From assembly GCF_002270055.1 (NCBI RefSeq), contig NZ_NIBG01000029.1, positions 1-51,754 of the forward strand: a stretch of 51,754 nt of DNA. The letters run 5' to 3'. A program made the translations under genes and the position numbers. The notes below the pieces were generated by a model. That model did not search any database. It saw only the letters and a program-made list of their open reading frames with translations, and was not told the DNA's origin. Source of the DNA: Anaeromicrobium sediminis (GTDB lineage: Bacteria > Bacillota > Clostridia > Peptostreptococcales > Thermotaleaceae). Below, in pieces: positions 1-9,400 of the stretch. Each line of letters begins with the position of its first letter. The first letter of the stretch is position 1.

Positions 1-85
1 CGACTATTAAATCATATCATTTTTGATTTGATGTGTCAACACATTTTTGGATTTTATTTTTCTGCTGTTGTTGACAACATGTAAT

Positions 86-114
86 ACTTTAACACCTCTA
101 TTATATAAAGTCAA
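86..114 (-). promoter_or_regulatory. Leftward promoter for a gene outside the window
   Basis: Minus-strand -35 TTGACT (109-114), a 17-nt spacer and -10 TAAAGT (86-91) point off the left edge. Two palindromes lie just downstream, TGTTGACAACA (69-79) and TGTGTCAACACA (about 32-43), and could be operators. The gene served is not visible. Confidence 0.4.
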
Positions 115-189
115 CATTAATTATTCTTGAATTTTATCCCAACACTCTCATAACTATATATATGTGGTTAGCTCCAACTAATTAACAGA

Positions 190-230
190 TTAATATGCAT
201 GTGTAATATTATATTACACATGCATATTAA
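190..230 (-). terminator. Palindromic hairpin at the 3' end of the first bL25 gene
   Basis: Perfect 20-bp inverted repeat (190-209 and 211-230) that contains the TAA stop of the bL25 gene. The following minus-strand sequence is AT-rich but has no long T run, so it is a moderate terminator candidate. Confidence 0.55.
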
Positions 231-850
231 TCGTCTTTGTCACCAAAAAGAACTTCTGTTACTATGTCCAATTGTTCCACTTCAGGTTCTTCTATTTTTC
301 TATCTGCCTTTATAAGAGCCGCTATAACATCTTCTCCATTGTTCATTATACTTATTTCCTCAGCAAACTCCACATCTCCAATTTTCAGAGGATTTCCTGG
401 TTTAAGCATTGACACGTCTACATCAATACTATCTGGAATATTTTGCGGCAAGCACTCTACTTCTATTTGTGACATTTGCTGCTGAACTACCCCTTCACTA
501 GATTCAACCTTTCCTTTGCCCACTAATCTTATTGGCACCATAGTATGTATAGGAGTACCATAAGATATTTTTTGAAAATCTATGTGAATTATATCATTAC
601 TAACAATATCCCGTTGAACTTCCTTTATCATTACAAGATTTTGGCTTCCTTCCGTATGTAGATCGATTAATGCATTAGATCCATAGGATTTTATTAAAGT
701 ATCTAAATCTCTTTTATCTAATTCAATAACAGAATTTTCAATATCATGGCCATAAACTACCCCTGGAATACGGCCTTCTGTTCTCATCCTGTGGCAAGCA
801 TTTGATCCTATTTGATTTCTCATGTTGGCATGTGCATTAGACTTAAGCAT
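227..850 (-). CDS. rplY: 50S ribosomal protein bL25, CTC/TL5 type (copy 1)
   Basis: A 207-residue protein of the long bL25 (CTC, general stress) family, which binds the 5S rRNA loop E region of the 50S subunit. The N-terminal half carries the L25 barrel pattern (REGRIPGVVYG-like, here TEGRIPGVVYGHD, then an I-KEVQRD segment). The C-terminal half is the TL5-type beta domain with IPIRL/GVVQQQ and an acidic tail. The ATG at 850 has a GGAGGG ribosome site 5 nt upstream. A second bL25 gene lies directly upstream in the same orientation, and a terminator separates the two, so they are probably transcribed independently. The assignment is firm; which copy is the main ribosomal one cannot be told from sequence alone. 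Confidence 0.93.
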   Translation of the reverse strand: MLKSNAHANMRNQIGSNACHRMRTEGRIPGVVYGHDIENSVIELDKRDLDTLIKSYGSNALIDLHTEGSQNLVMIKEVQRDIVSNDIIHIDFQKISYGTPIHTMVPIRLVGKGKVESSEGVVQQQMSQIEVECLPQNIPDSIDVDVSMLKPGNPLKIGDVEFAEEISIMNNGEDVIAALIKADRKIEEPEVEQLDIVTEVLFGDKDD

Positions 851-923
851 CTTATCCCTCCTAGTATTTATCTACTAGTCAGTATTTCCAAAGTTTAAGT
901 TTATATACTTATAGAATAAAAAA

Positions 924-946
924 GAGTTAGCCAAAAAAGCTAACTC
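924..946 (-). terminator. Rho-independent terminator of bL25 copy 2
   Basis: Stem GAGTTAGC (924-931) / GCTAACTC (939-946) followed on the minus strand by TTTTTT. It lies 8 nt after the stop of the upstream bL25 gene. Confidence 0.8.
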
Positions 947-953
947 CTTAAAC

Positions 954-1547
954 TTAATATAAACTAGGTTGTTCCACAGGCTCCTCTATCTTACTCGTAG
1001 AAGCAAGCAAAGCCACAATTGCCTCCGAATCATCTAATACATCTATATTTTCATTTTCAAATACATCTAAATCCTTAACTAATACAGGTTCTCCAAACTT
1101 CATATTAGTTGCATCAAACTCTATAGATTGTGGTAAATATTTAGGATAAGTTTGAATCTCTATTTCCGTCTTTTGTTGTTGTATTACAGATACACTTGAT
1201 TCAACTGCAGATTTATTCAATATGTACAGAGGAATCTTAACACTAATTTCTTGATTTTCATCTAATTCTTGTAGATCTAAATGCAATATATAATTTTTAG
1301 TAATATGTCTTTGTACTTCCTTAATAATTGCCGATTTAGTCTCTTCTCCAAAATCTAATTGTACAGTGGCCCCTGTTCCACATTTATTAAACATCCTTTC
1401 CAGTTCCAACTTACTAAGTTCAATACTTTTAGTTTCCTTCCCACGTGAATATAAGGTTGCTGGAACTAAACCTTCTCTTCTTAAGTATTTCAATTGAGTT
1501 TTTTGCTTTCTTTTTCTCATTCCCGCTTTTAATAATGGTATAGCCAT
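954..1547 (-). CDS. rplY: 50S ribosomal protein bL25, CTC/TL5 type (copy 2)
   Basis: A second bL25/CTC family protein, 197 residues from the chosen ATG. This start (MAIPLLKAGMRKRK) has AAGGGGG 9 nt upstream; an earlier in-frame ATG at 1577 lacks a ribosome site. Same architecture as the neighbour at 227-850: L25 barrel with REGLVPATLYSRG and an IIKEVQRH strand, then the TL5-like domain with VIQQQ and a C-terminal IVALLAS strand. Overall divergence from copy 1 is high, so the duplication is old or one copy was acquired. The first residues are more basic than in copy 1, which may affect RNA binding. An AT-rich promoter region with TATAAT (minus strand, about 1593-1598) lies upstream. Confidence 0.88.
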   Translation of the reverse strand: MAIPLLKAGMRKRKQKTQLKYLRREGLVPATLYSRGKETKSIELSKLELERMFNKCGTGATVQLDFGEETKSAIIKEVQRHITKNYILHLDLQELDENQEISVKIPLYILNKSAVESSVSVIQQQKTEIEIQTYPKYLPQSIEFDATNMKFGEPVLVKDLDVFENENIDVLDDSEAIVALLASTSKIEEPVEQPSLY

Positions 1548-1747
1548 AATCTTTATCCCCCTTTGAAAAGTATACATGTCCTATATATATGTATTATATT
1601 TCTTTCATAAATATTACAAATATTTAGTTCATTTTCTTCTCACCATATTACAGACGAAACCCCAAGCACACTTTTTAACACACACCTATGTAGTTCCACG
1701 AATATATTATTATGTAGGCGTAAATTAATTTAGAAAGGAGAATGAAA

Positions 1748-2149
1748 ATGTCCGAAAGCTTATCTCAACATCACCCCAATTACCCTAAAGACCCTTATTG
1801 TAACCATCCTTATTCAAAACCTTATCGTCAACCACCTATATTAATGACCGTTCAAGATTGCGAAGCCATGTGTGAACATATGACCAACTTTTTAAAAAGA
1901 AAAAAGGATCTTCAATCGAGAGTAATGCAACTTAAATTACTCCGTGATTGCGCAGATATTTGTACCTTAACGGCCAAATACATGGCACGCAACAGTGGCT
2001 TTGCAAAGTGTACTGCCGATCTATGTGCATTCATTTGTGAAGTTTGTGGAAAAGAATGTTTAAAATTTCCCGATCGAGAATCACAGCATTGTGGTCGAAT
2101 CTGCTTAAATTGTGCAAGAGAATGTAGAGAATTTGCGATGATGGCCTAA
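1748..2149 (+). CDS. Cysteine-rich four-helix-bundle copper-binding protein (DUF326/Csp-like)
   Basis: A 133-residue protein. The ATG at 1748 is chosen because GAAAGGAG sits 7 nt before it; the ATG at 1742 would leave only 1 nt. After a His/Pro/Tyr-rich N-terminus come helices with paired cysteines: CEAMC, CADIC, CTADLCAFICEVC, CLK, and CGRICLNCAREC. This is the pattern of the DUF326 four-helix-bundle family, whose characterised members (Csp copper storage proteins) bind many Cu(I) ions inside the bundle. No signal peptide is visible, so a cytosolic Csp3-like role is the best guess. It is a single-gene unit divergent from the bL25 genes. Metal specificity is inferred from the family, not shown here. 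Confidence 0.85.
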   Translation: MSESLSQHHPNYPKDPYCNHPYSKPYRQPPILMTVQDCEAMCEHMTNFLKRKKDLQSRVMQLKLLRDCADICTLTAKYMARNSGFAKCTADLCAFICEVCGKECLKFPDRESQHCGRICLNCARECREFAMMA

Positions 2150-2238
2150 GTATTATATTATTTCCATCACATCCTTTTCTAAAATATACTTAGCTAAATT
2201 ATATTTTTGTTAAAATATGAATATTTCGGGGCAAATAT

Positions 2239-2275
2239 ATTTAAAATAAACGTGTATTACGCATTTATTTTAAAT
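2239..2275 (+). promoter_or_regulatory. Inverted repeat abutting the ribosome site of the BFD-like gene
   Basis: ATTTAAAATAAA (2239-2250) is perfectly repeated in inverse orientation at 2264-2275, and GGAGG starts at 2276. The 13-nt loop is CGTGTATTACGCA. This could be an operator or an mRNA hairpin that affects translation. Confidence 0.4.
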
Positions 2276-2289
2276 GGAGGTGAATGGAT

Positions 2290-2457
2290 ATGTCAGTTGT
2301 ATGTGGATGTTTTGAAGTAACGGAAGAAACTATTCGTGAAGCAGTAAGAAATGGCGCTACTACAGTAGAAGCAGTGGGAGATAAAACACAAGCTGGAACT
2401 GGATGCGGAGGTTGTGTAGGAAGAATCCAAGAAATTATTGATGAAGAAGCAAAATAA
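2290..2457 (+). CDS. Small BFD-like [2Fe-2S] protein
   Basis: A 55-residue protein beginning MSVVCGCFEVTEETI, with GGAGG 9 nt upstream of ATG 2290 (another ATG at 2284 is too close to the ribosome site). The spacing Cys5-x-Cys7 followed by Cys39-x2-Cys42 (GTGCGGCVGRI) is that of the BFD/Fer2_BFD [2Fe-2S] domain found in bacterioferritin-associated ferredoxin, NirB and many stand-alone clostridial proteins. BFD proteins transfer electrons, for example to release iron from bacterioferritin, but no bacterioferritin is visible here. The gene stands alone, with an inverted repeat before its ribosome site and a strong terminator after it. The fold is sure; the partner is unknown. Confidence 0.88.
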   Translation: MSVVCGCFEVTEETIREAVRNGATTVEAVGDKTQAGTGCGGCVGRIQEIIDEEAK

Positions 2458-2461
2458 TAAA

Positions 2462-2500
2462 AAGGCATAAGCTTAATTCCTTTTATCAAGCTTATGCCTT
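2462..2500. terminator. Bidirectional terminator between BFD-like gene and chemoreceptor
   Basis: Perfect 13-bp stem AAGGCATAAGCTT (2462-2474) / AAGCTTATGCCTT (2488-2500) between convergent genes. The T-rich flank is best on the minus strand. Confidence 0.85.
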
Positions 2501-2505
2501 ACCTT

Positions 2506-4536
2506 TTATATTTTGAATCTCTTTATTTCTTCATTCATTTTTACAGCTAGTCCATTTAATTTATCAGCTGCTGATGCTACTTCTTCTACAGCCATAGATT
2601 GCTGTTGCATAGAAGCACTTACCTCTTCTGAGGCCGCCGCCGTCTCTTCTGATACGGCAGATATATTTTCTATTGCTCCTACGATATTATCCTTATCCCC
2701 ATTTAATACATGGACAAATTCACCCATAGCTTCAATTTTCCCTGTAATGCTATCTATAGATTTATAAATGGTATCAAAGGACTCACTCACCTTGCCAACT
2801 GCATTAGACTGCTCCTCATATCTTTCTTTTACTTCCTTCATTACTTCTACCGTATTGGTACTATCACTTTGAATAGTTGTGACGATTCCTTTTATCTTAT
2901 CTGCTGCATGTCTTGATTCTTCCGCTAATTTTCTTATTTCATCCGCAACAACTGCAAATCCTCTTCCATACTCTCCTGCTCTTGCAGCTTCAATAGAAGC
3001 ATTTAATGCCAACAGATTAGTTTGTTCTGATATGGAAGCAATTGTATCTAAAATACTTCCTATATATTTAGTTTTATTATCTAGCTCCATAATAGCTTCT
3101 TCTATTTTTCCAGTAGCTTCACCATTTAACTCAGTTCTATCCTTTAAGTCTTCGACAGCCTTAACTCCATCTAAATTTGCTTCCATTACTTCATTTGCAG
3201 ATTTTAGCATATTATCCGTATTGTTAGTAAGCTGAATAAATTTCTCTGAAAGGTTGCCAGTAAGTGTAGCTCCTCTCTCTGCATCGGCTGCCTGTTCCGT
3301 TGCCCCTTTTGCTATTTCTTCAACAGTCTTAGCCACTTCTTCTGCTGATGCACTAGTTTCCTCTGAAGTTGCCGCCAAATTTTCTGCCGATGCAATTAAC
3401 TCTGTAGAAACACTTTGTACATTCCTTACTAGATTTCCGATTTCGTCTATCATTACATTAAAACTGTCTCCTAATTGACCTAACTCATCCTTTGATTTAA
3501 TCTTTGTCAATACAGTTAAGTCACCTTCTTTAATTCTTTCCATATCCTCAACCAGTATTTTTATTTTCTTTGTTAAACCCCTAGAGAATATAAATGAAAT
3601 GAAAAGAGCAATTATTAAGGCAATACTTCCAATCATTAAAGCATTCCAAAGCAAAGCCCTTACATCCTCTTCTATTTCATTCTCATACATAGCTGAAAAT
3701 ACAGTCCATCCTAATTTATCTAATTTTGTAAATGTACCAAATTTATTATATGTTTGTCCATTTTCTTCCCAATCATAATCTACTATACCTTCATCCTGTT
3801 GCTCTATAGCCTCTTTCAATTCTTCAATTGGTAAAGGTTTCCCAATAAGCTCTTTATTTTTATGGGTCATAGTATTTAAATTTCTATCCAATATAGCAGG
3901 ATAGCCTCTTTTACCAACTTTAATCATATTCATTCTATTTGCCAAGTTTTCCAAAGATATATCAGCACCTACAACTCCTACAAATTCATTTCCATTAGAA
4001 GTATTGTATATAGGTATTGCGACTGTAATAACCTGTTTTCCTGTAAAAGCATCTATGTACGGATCTGTCCATATCAACCCATTTTCCTTAACAGCCTCCT
4101 TATACCAGCCTCGTTGTATAGGATCATAACCTTCTGGTACTTGAGCTTCTGGATAAAGAAAAATATCGCTGTTCTTTGTTCCCAGATAAATGGATAGAAC
4201 ATTTTCATGGCCCTTTATGTAACTTTCAAAGTTTTTTAACATCCATTTTGAATAATGTGGATTCATTAGAACTTCCTGTACATTTGCTTCATGAGACATT
4301 TGAATCATACTCTCTTCATAGCCATACATCATATTATTAATAGACTCTTTTATTTCGTTAGTCATCTGAAGGGTTGTTTGCTTGAAATTTTGTTCCATAA
4401 TATCAGAAGCTTTTTCATAGGACATAAAACCTAGAGTCATAAGTGGAATAGCTATTAATAACACGAATACAATTGCTAATTTCGCGTCTATCCCCATTTT
4501 CATTTTTTTTAACTTTTTTGATTTCATCATATACAT
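2506..4536 (-). CDS. Methyl-accepting chemotaxis protein, dCACHE-HAMP-MCP
   Basis: A 676-residue membrane chemoreceptor. A basic N-terminus precedes TM1 (about residues 15-37). A large extracellular domain (about 38-292) follows, with the double-CACHE features [22 protein letters not shown] and [13 protein letters not shown]2 lies at about 293-315, then HAMP, then a long coiled-coil signalling domain. The signalling tip has the invariant-type segment [20 protein letters not shown], and adaptation helices are rich in [11 protein letters not shown]-type sequence. CACHE ligands are typically amino or organic acids; none can be predicted here. No C-terminal CheR-binding pentapeptide is present. 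ATG 4536 has GGGGAGG 5 nt upstream. No other che genes are in the window. Confidence 0.95.
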   Translation of the reverse strand: MYMMKSKKLKKMKMGIDAKLAIVFVLLIAIPLMTLGFMSYEKASDIMEQNFKQTTLQMTNEIKESINNMMYGYEESMIQMSHEANVQEVLMNPHYSKWMLKNFESYIKGHENVLSIYLGTKNSDIFLYPEAQVPEGYDPIQRGWYKEAVKENGLIWTDPYIDAFTGKQVITVAIPIYNTSNGNEFVGVVGADISLENLANRMNMIKVGKRGYPAILDRNLNTMTHKNKELIGKPLPIEELKEAIEQQDEGIVDYDWEENGQTYNKFGTFTKLDKLGWTVFSAMYENEIEEDVRALLWNALMIGSIALIIALFISFIFSRGLTKKIKILVEDMERIKEGDLTVLTKIKSKDELGQLGDSFNVMIDEIGNLVRNVQSVSTELIASAENLAATSEETSASAEEVAKTVEEIAKGATEQAADAERGATLTGNLSEKFIQLTNNTDNMLKSANEVMEANLDGVKAVEDLKDRTELNGEATGKIEEAIMELDNKTKYIGSILDTIASISEQTNLLALNASIEAARAGEYGRGFAVVADEIRKLAEESRHAADKIKGIVTTIQSDSTNTVEVMKEVKERYEEQSNAVGKVSESFDTIYKSIDSITGKIEAMGEFVHVLNGDKDNIVGAIENISAVSEETAAASEEVSASMQQQSMAVEEVASAADKLNGLAVKMNEEIKRFKI

Positions 4537-4733
4537 GAATACCTCCCCTAATCAATTTATTATTTAAGTAAATGAACTTAAATGTGTAAGCATTCATCTC
4601 CCCATCTATATTATCGACATATTTCTACTTTTCCCAACACTTTTTTCCAGATTTTCTTCCAATAATCATTGGTATATAATTCCACAAATGGACGATTGTA
4701 TGATTTGTTAAATAAATTTCTTATTTACCACAT

Positions 4734-4771
4734 AAAAAACAGATGGGTAGCAATGCCCCCATCTGTTTTTT
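4734..4771 (-). terminator. Terminator overlapping the stop of the PLD-like gene
   Basis: 14-bp perfect stem (4734-4747 / 4758-4771), core CAGATGGG / CCCATCTG with A/T tails. The minus-strand right arm ends in TTTTTT. It includes two bases of the TAA stop. Confidence 0.85.
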
Positions 4772-6182
4772 AAAATGTGCTAAATCCGCTCCACTCCTGA
4801 AAACGATAAATCATAGTTCTAAATATGGATTCATCCTCATATTCAGAATAATCAACCGTGTATAAACCATCATCATTATTCCATATTCTATCAAAGTAAT
4901 TTAATATAATTCTTTCAATTCCATCATCTTTATTAACTCTTACCATCAAATCTGTTTCTAAATTGTAATCTCCTATATTTCTTCTAGTTAAGTTAGCAGA
5001 ACCACCTATTATTATGGTTTCTTTCTTTTTCTTTATGACTATTAGTTTAGTATGAAATTGTTCCCCATGGGTATCATACCATTTTATTTCTATATTATTT
5101 TCACTCTTATTTTTAAGTTCCAAAGCAACTTGCCTATTTGGAATACCATTTTTCTTAACTCCAAAGGCATCCTTATTACAATCTAAGATTATTCTTACAT
5201 TCACACCTCTCCTAGAAGCATTTATGAGTTCCTTTATAACTTCCCTTTCAGACAAATAAAACATGGCAATTTTTATTTCATCACCCTTTTTAGCCTCTTT
5301 AATTTCTTTTATTAGACTTTCCTTTATTTTTCCTTCTGTTATTAAGGTAACTTTTCCATTAGGAGCCATATTGTCTCCTTTATATTCAATAGATATATCT
5401 TCTTCAAGCCCAGAGAGTTTAAGAACATTCAGTTCTGACTTGATTAAATCTTCTATTATTGGCCCCGTTACTTTAAATGCCATATTGGAGTGATTTCCAC
5501 TGGCATCATGGGGATTCATGGAGGCTACTATGGCACCTCTATCAGTTATTATAACCTTTCTATGATTTGCTTTGAAATTTAAAAGCTTTAAATATCCTCT
5601 CAAAGTCACCTTAGATGAATCTGCCCTAAAAGGGTTTGGCAATAGACCCTTGTGTCCAACTCCAGACCATTTTATAAAACTCCTCCAAACACCTGAGTAC
5701 ATAGGATTTGAATCCCTCATCTTTTCCATATTAGTAATTATAACTGGAATATTATTCGCTTTTAATTCCTTTATATATTCCGATTCATATACTCCATAAA
5801 AATTATTAATCTCATCTGTTATAAATAGTATTTTTACATGAGGATTCTCTTTCTTCTTATTAATAAGAGCTTCCGTTAATGTTTTTGATATTTCTGGATA
5901 CTTAACTTTAGTATTTCTGTTATAATCATCATTAAATAAAAACATATCTACTAATATGAAGTCTTCAGCTTCATCTATTAACTTTAGCTGCTCATTAAAT
6001 ATTTTTTGTTCCTTAATATATTCCTTACCTTTCATATAGGTTATATCATATAAAAACTCTATATTCCCATCCTTTTCTTCACTTTTATAAGATACACCAT
6101 CAGGTACACTTCTAAAAAAACCATTCATAATTACAATAAAAACAATTGCCCATAATATTATTTTGTATTTATCTTTTTTCAC
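4770..6182 (-). CDS. Membrane-anchored phospholipase D-like (cardiolipin-synthase-like) protein
   Basis: A 470-residue protein starting at GTG (6182) with GAGGAGG 7 nt upstream. One N-terminal membrane helix (about residues 7-24) is followed by two PLD domains. The first HKD motif is complete: H207-R-K209-x4-D, then SMN. The second has H377-T-K379 and a GGSAN strand but a lysine where the conserved aspartate should be. Proteins of this superfamily include cardiolipin synthases, phosphatidyltransferases and nucleases. The large insertions between motifs and a single anchor helix differ from classic cardiolipin synthase (two N-terminal helices), so the substrate is open. It is a single-gene unit with its own terminator. 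Confidence 0.8.
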   Translation of the reverse strand: MKKDKYKIILWAIVFIVIMNGFFRSVPDGVSYKSEEKDGNIEFLYDITYMKGKEYIKEQKIFNEQLKLIDEAEDFILVDMFLFNDDYNRNTKVKYPEISKTLTEALINKKKENPHVKILFITDEINNFYGVYESEYIKELKANNIPVIITNMEKMRDSNPMYSGVWRSFIKWSGVGHKGLLPNPFRADSSKVTLRGYLKLLNFKANHRKVIITDRGAIVASMNPHDASGNHSNMAFKVTGPIIEDLIKSELNVLKLSGLEEDISIEYKGDNMAPNGKVTLITEGKIKESLIKEIKEAKKGDEIKIAMFYLSEREVIKELINASRRGVNVRIILDCNKDAFGVKKNGIPNRQVALELKNKSENNIEIKWYDTHGEQFHTKLIVIKKKKETIIIGGSANLTRRNIGDYNLETDLMVRVNKDDGIERIILNYFDRIWNNDDGLYTVDYSEYEDESIFRTMIYRFQEWSGFSTF

Positions 6183-6212
6183 CCTACCACCTCCTCAAAC
6201 AATTTCTTATCT

Positions 6213-6375
6213 AATATTATATAGATAAACTACGTCCAAACTCAATAAATCCCAGCTACTTACAAGGCAATATAATATTTACACTCCATAGTCTGATAGT
6301 GACTTACCTTATAAACGCTTTTATTTATATGCCCGAAGTAAGTTCACATACATTTAGATTGAACATGGTTTATCC
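6213..6375 (-). mobile_element. Decayed insertion-sequence end (IS3-like transposase remnant), copy A
   Basis: This stretch is clearly similar to 26331-26575 (shared blocks such as CCAAACTCAATAAA and GTGACTTACCTTATAAACG) but lacks about 80 nt present there. Read on the minus strand, the shared block encodes TYFGHINKSVYKVSHYQT then a broken KYY. FGHIK...YYNN is a pattern seen near the C-terminus of IS3-family transposases. No intact transposase or inverted repeats remain. It fills most of the 313-bp gap between the PLD-like gene and PFOR. The family call is an inference from short peptides. Confidence 0.5.
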
Positions 6376-6461
6376 ATATAGATATATAATATTTACTTTA
6401 TATAAGAGTTATCATAATTTAGATTATCAAATAATTCAAGTAATAGTTAAGACTAATAAAA

Positions 6462-6489
6462 AAAGGATGCAGATTAATCTGCATCCTTT
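6462..6489 (-). terminator. Terminator of the PFOR gene
   Basis: 28-bp perfect palindrome, AAAGGATGCAGATT (6462-6475) and its complement (6476-6489). A run of T on the minus strand follows, just after the PFOR stop. Confidence 0.85.
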
Positions 6490-6495
6490 AATATA

Positions 6496-9400
6496 CTATC
6501 CTAATTGAGCCATTGTCTTGTAAGTAGTATACTTGTCTTGTGCTTCTCCCTCAGCCTTAACGAATAATTCTTTCGCTATTTCTGGGAATTGCTTTTGTAA
6601 TGAAGTATATCTTACTTGCCCTTCTAAGAAACCTCTAAACTTAGCAAAGTCTGGTTCTTTAGAATCAAGTACAAATGGATTCTTTCCTTCTTTCTTAAGT
6701 TCTGGGTTGAATCTGTATAAGTTCCAGTATCCACAATCTACAGCTTGCTTAATGTTAGCTTGTGCTCTTCCCATACCCTCTTTTATACCATGGTTGATAC
6801 AAGGAGCGTATGCGATAATGATTGATGGTCCATCATACTTCTCAGCTTCAGTTATAGCCTTCATGAATTGGTTCTTATCAGCACCCATACCAACTTGTGC
6901 CACATATACGTATCCGTAGCTTGCAGCCATTAATCCTAAGTCCTTCTTCTTAACCTTCTTACCAGAAGCAGCAAACTTAGCTACAGCAGCAGTTGGAGTT
7001 GCTTTAGAAGACTGTCCACCAGTATTTGAGTAAACTTCCGTATCAAATACTAATACATTTACGTTCTCACCAGAAGCAAGTACGTGATCAAGTCCACCAT
7101 AACCAATGTCATTAGCCCATCCGTCTCCACCAATAATCCATACAGACTTTTTGATGATGTAGGATTTTCTTTCTTCAATTTCAGCTAATATTGCATTAGC
7201 CTTTTCATCTTCTACACTTGATGCAAATACTGGTAACATTTCTTCGTAAGCTTCCTTAGTTACTTCAGCATCCTCAATTCCATCTACCCACTTAGCAAAT
7301 GGAGCTTTAACATCATCAGAAACATTAGTTTCTAATAATTCGTTAACAAGGTCTGCTAATTTATTTCTAATTTGCTTAACTCCTAAGTGCATACCAAATC
7401 CATACTCAGCGTTATCTTCGAATAGTGAGTTAGCCCAAGCTGGACCTCTTCCATTCTTATCTGTACAGTATGGTGTAGCTGGTGCTGAAGCTCCCCAGAT
7501 AGAAGAACATCCAGTGGCGTTAGCTATCATCATTCTGTCTCCATATAATTGAGTAATAACCTTAGCGTATGGAGTCTCTCCACATCCAGCACAAGCTCCA
7601 GAGAACTCTAAGTATGGATGCTCGAATTGACTTCCCTTAACTGTCTTATTATTCATTGGGTTTTTCTTAGGTTCTACAGTCATAGCATAATCCCAGTTAG
7701 CTACTTCTACTTCTTGAGAATCGATTGGCTTCATTTCAAGAGCAGTTTCCTTAGCTGGACAGATATCAGCACAGTTACCACAACCTGTACAGTCTAGTGG
7801 ACTTACTTGAATTCTGTACTCTAATCCTTCGAATCCTTTACCCATAGCTTTCTTAGTCTTAAATGATTCTGGTGCATTCGTACATTCTGCATCGTCTGCT
7901 AATACTGGTCTAATTGCAGCATGTGGACAAACGAAAGAACATTGATTACATTGAATACACTTATCTATATTCCACTCTGGTACGTTAACTGCAATACCTC
8001 TCTTCTCGTATGCAGAAGTTCCCATAGGTAATGTTCCATCTTCTCTTCCAACAAATGTACTTACAGGTAGTTCGTCTCCCTTTTGTCCATTTACTGGCTT
8101 TAATACGTTTGTAATAAATTCTGGTTCACATACTTCTGCAGTTGCAGCAGCTTCCTCTACTAGTGCTGACCAAGAAGCAGGTACCTCTATCTTAACTAAT
8201 GCACTGATTCCTCTTTCTACAGCTGATTGGTTCATGTTAACAATCTTTTCACCTTTTTTACCATAAGACTTCACTACAGCCTCTTTTAGGTACTCAACAG
8301 CTTTTTGATCGTCAATAACCTTAGCTAACTTGAAGAATGCCGATTGCATAATCATGTTAGTTCTGTTTCCAAGACCAATTTCTGTAGCTATATCAGTAGC
8401 ATTGATTGTATATAAGTTAATTTCATTATCTGCTATGTACTTCTTCATTGAAGAAGGTAATCTTTCTTCTAATTCTTCAGGTGACCACTTACAGTTAAGT
8501 AAGAATGTTCCACCCGTCTTAAGTCCATCTAATACGTCATACTGATTTACGTATGCAGGAGTTGAACAAGATACAAAGTCAGCAGTACTGATTAAGTATG
8601 TAGATTTAATAGGCTTCTTACCAAATCTTAAGTGAGATACTGTTACTCCACCAGACTTTTTAGAGTCATAAGAGAAATATCCCTGTGCATAAAGATCAGT
8701 CTTATCTCCGATGATCTTAATAGCATTTTTATTAGCTCCAACTGTTCCGTCAGAACCAAGTCCCCAGAACTTACATCTAATAGTTCCTTCTGGAGCAGTT
8801 ACAATAGAATCTTTAATCTCAATAGATGTATTAGTTACATCATCAACGATACCTACTGTAAATCCATTCTTAGGCTCATCTGCCTTTAAGTTATCAAATA
8901 TAGCTTTAACTTGAGATGGAGTAGTGTCTTTAGATCCTAATCCATATCTACCACCAATAACCATAGGAGCATCTTTTTTATTATAGAATAATGTTCTAAC
9001 ATCTTGATATAATGGTTCTCCTAATGATCCTGGTTCTTTTGTTCTATCTAAAACAGCAATCTTCTTAGCAGTCTTAGGCAGTACATTCAGGAAGTACTTT
9101 TCACTAAATGGTCTATATAATCTTACTTTAACTAAACCAATTTTTTCTCCTTGAGCTACTAAGTGATCAATAGTTTCTTCTATAGTTTCAACTACAGAAC
9201 CCATAGCTATAACTACATTTTCAGCATCTGGTGCTCCTACATAGTCAAAAGGCTTATATTCTCTTCCTGTAACTTTACTAATTTCTTCCATGTATGAGTT
9301 AACCATGTCTGGCACGTCATCATAGAATCTGTTACAGGCTTCTCTAGCTTGGAAGAAAATATCTGGGTTTTGAGCCGATCCTCTAGTTACTGGATGCTCT

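Noticed and set aside
4610-4618. Sigma-D-like -10 (GTCGATAAT, minus) before the chemoreceptor
   Set aside because: No TAAA-type -35 at the right distance.
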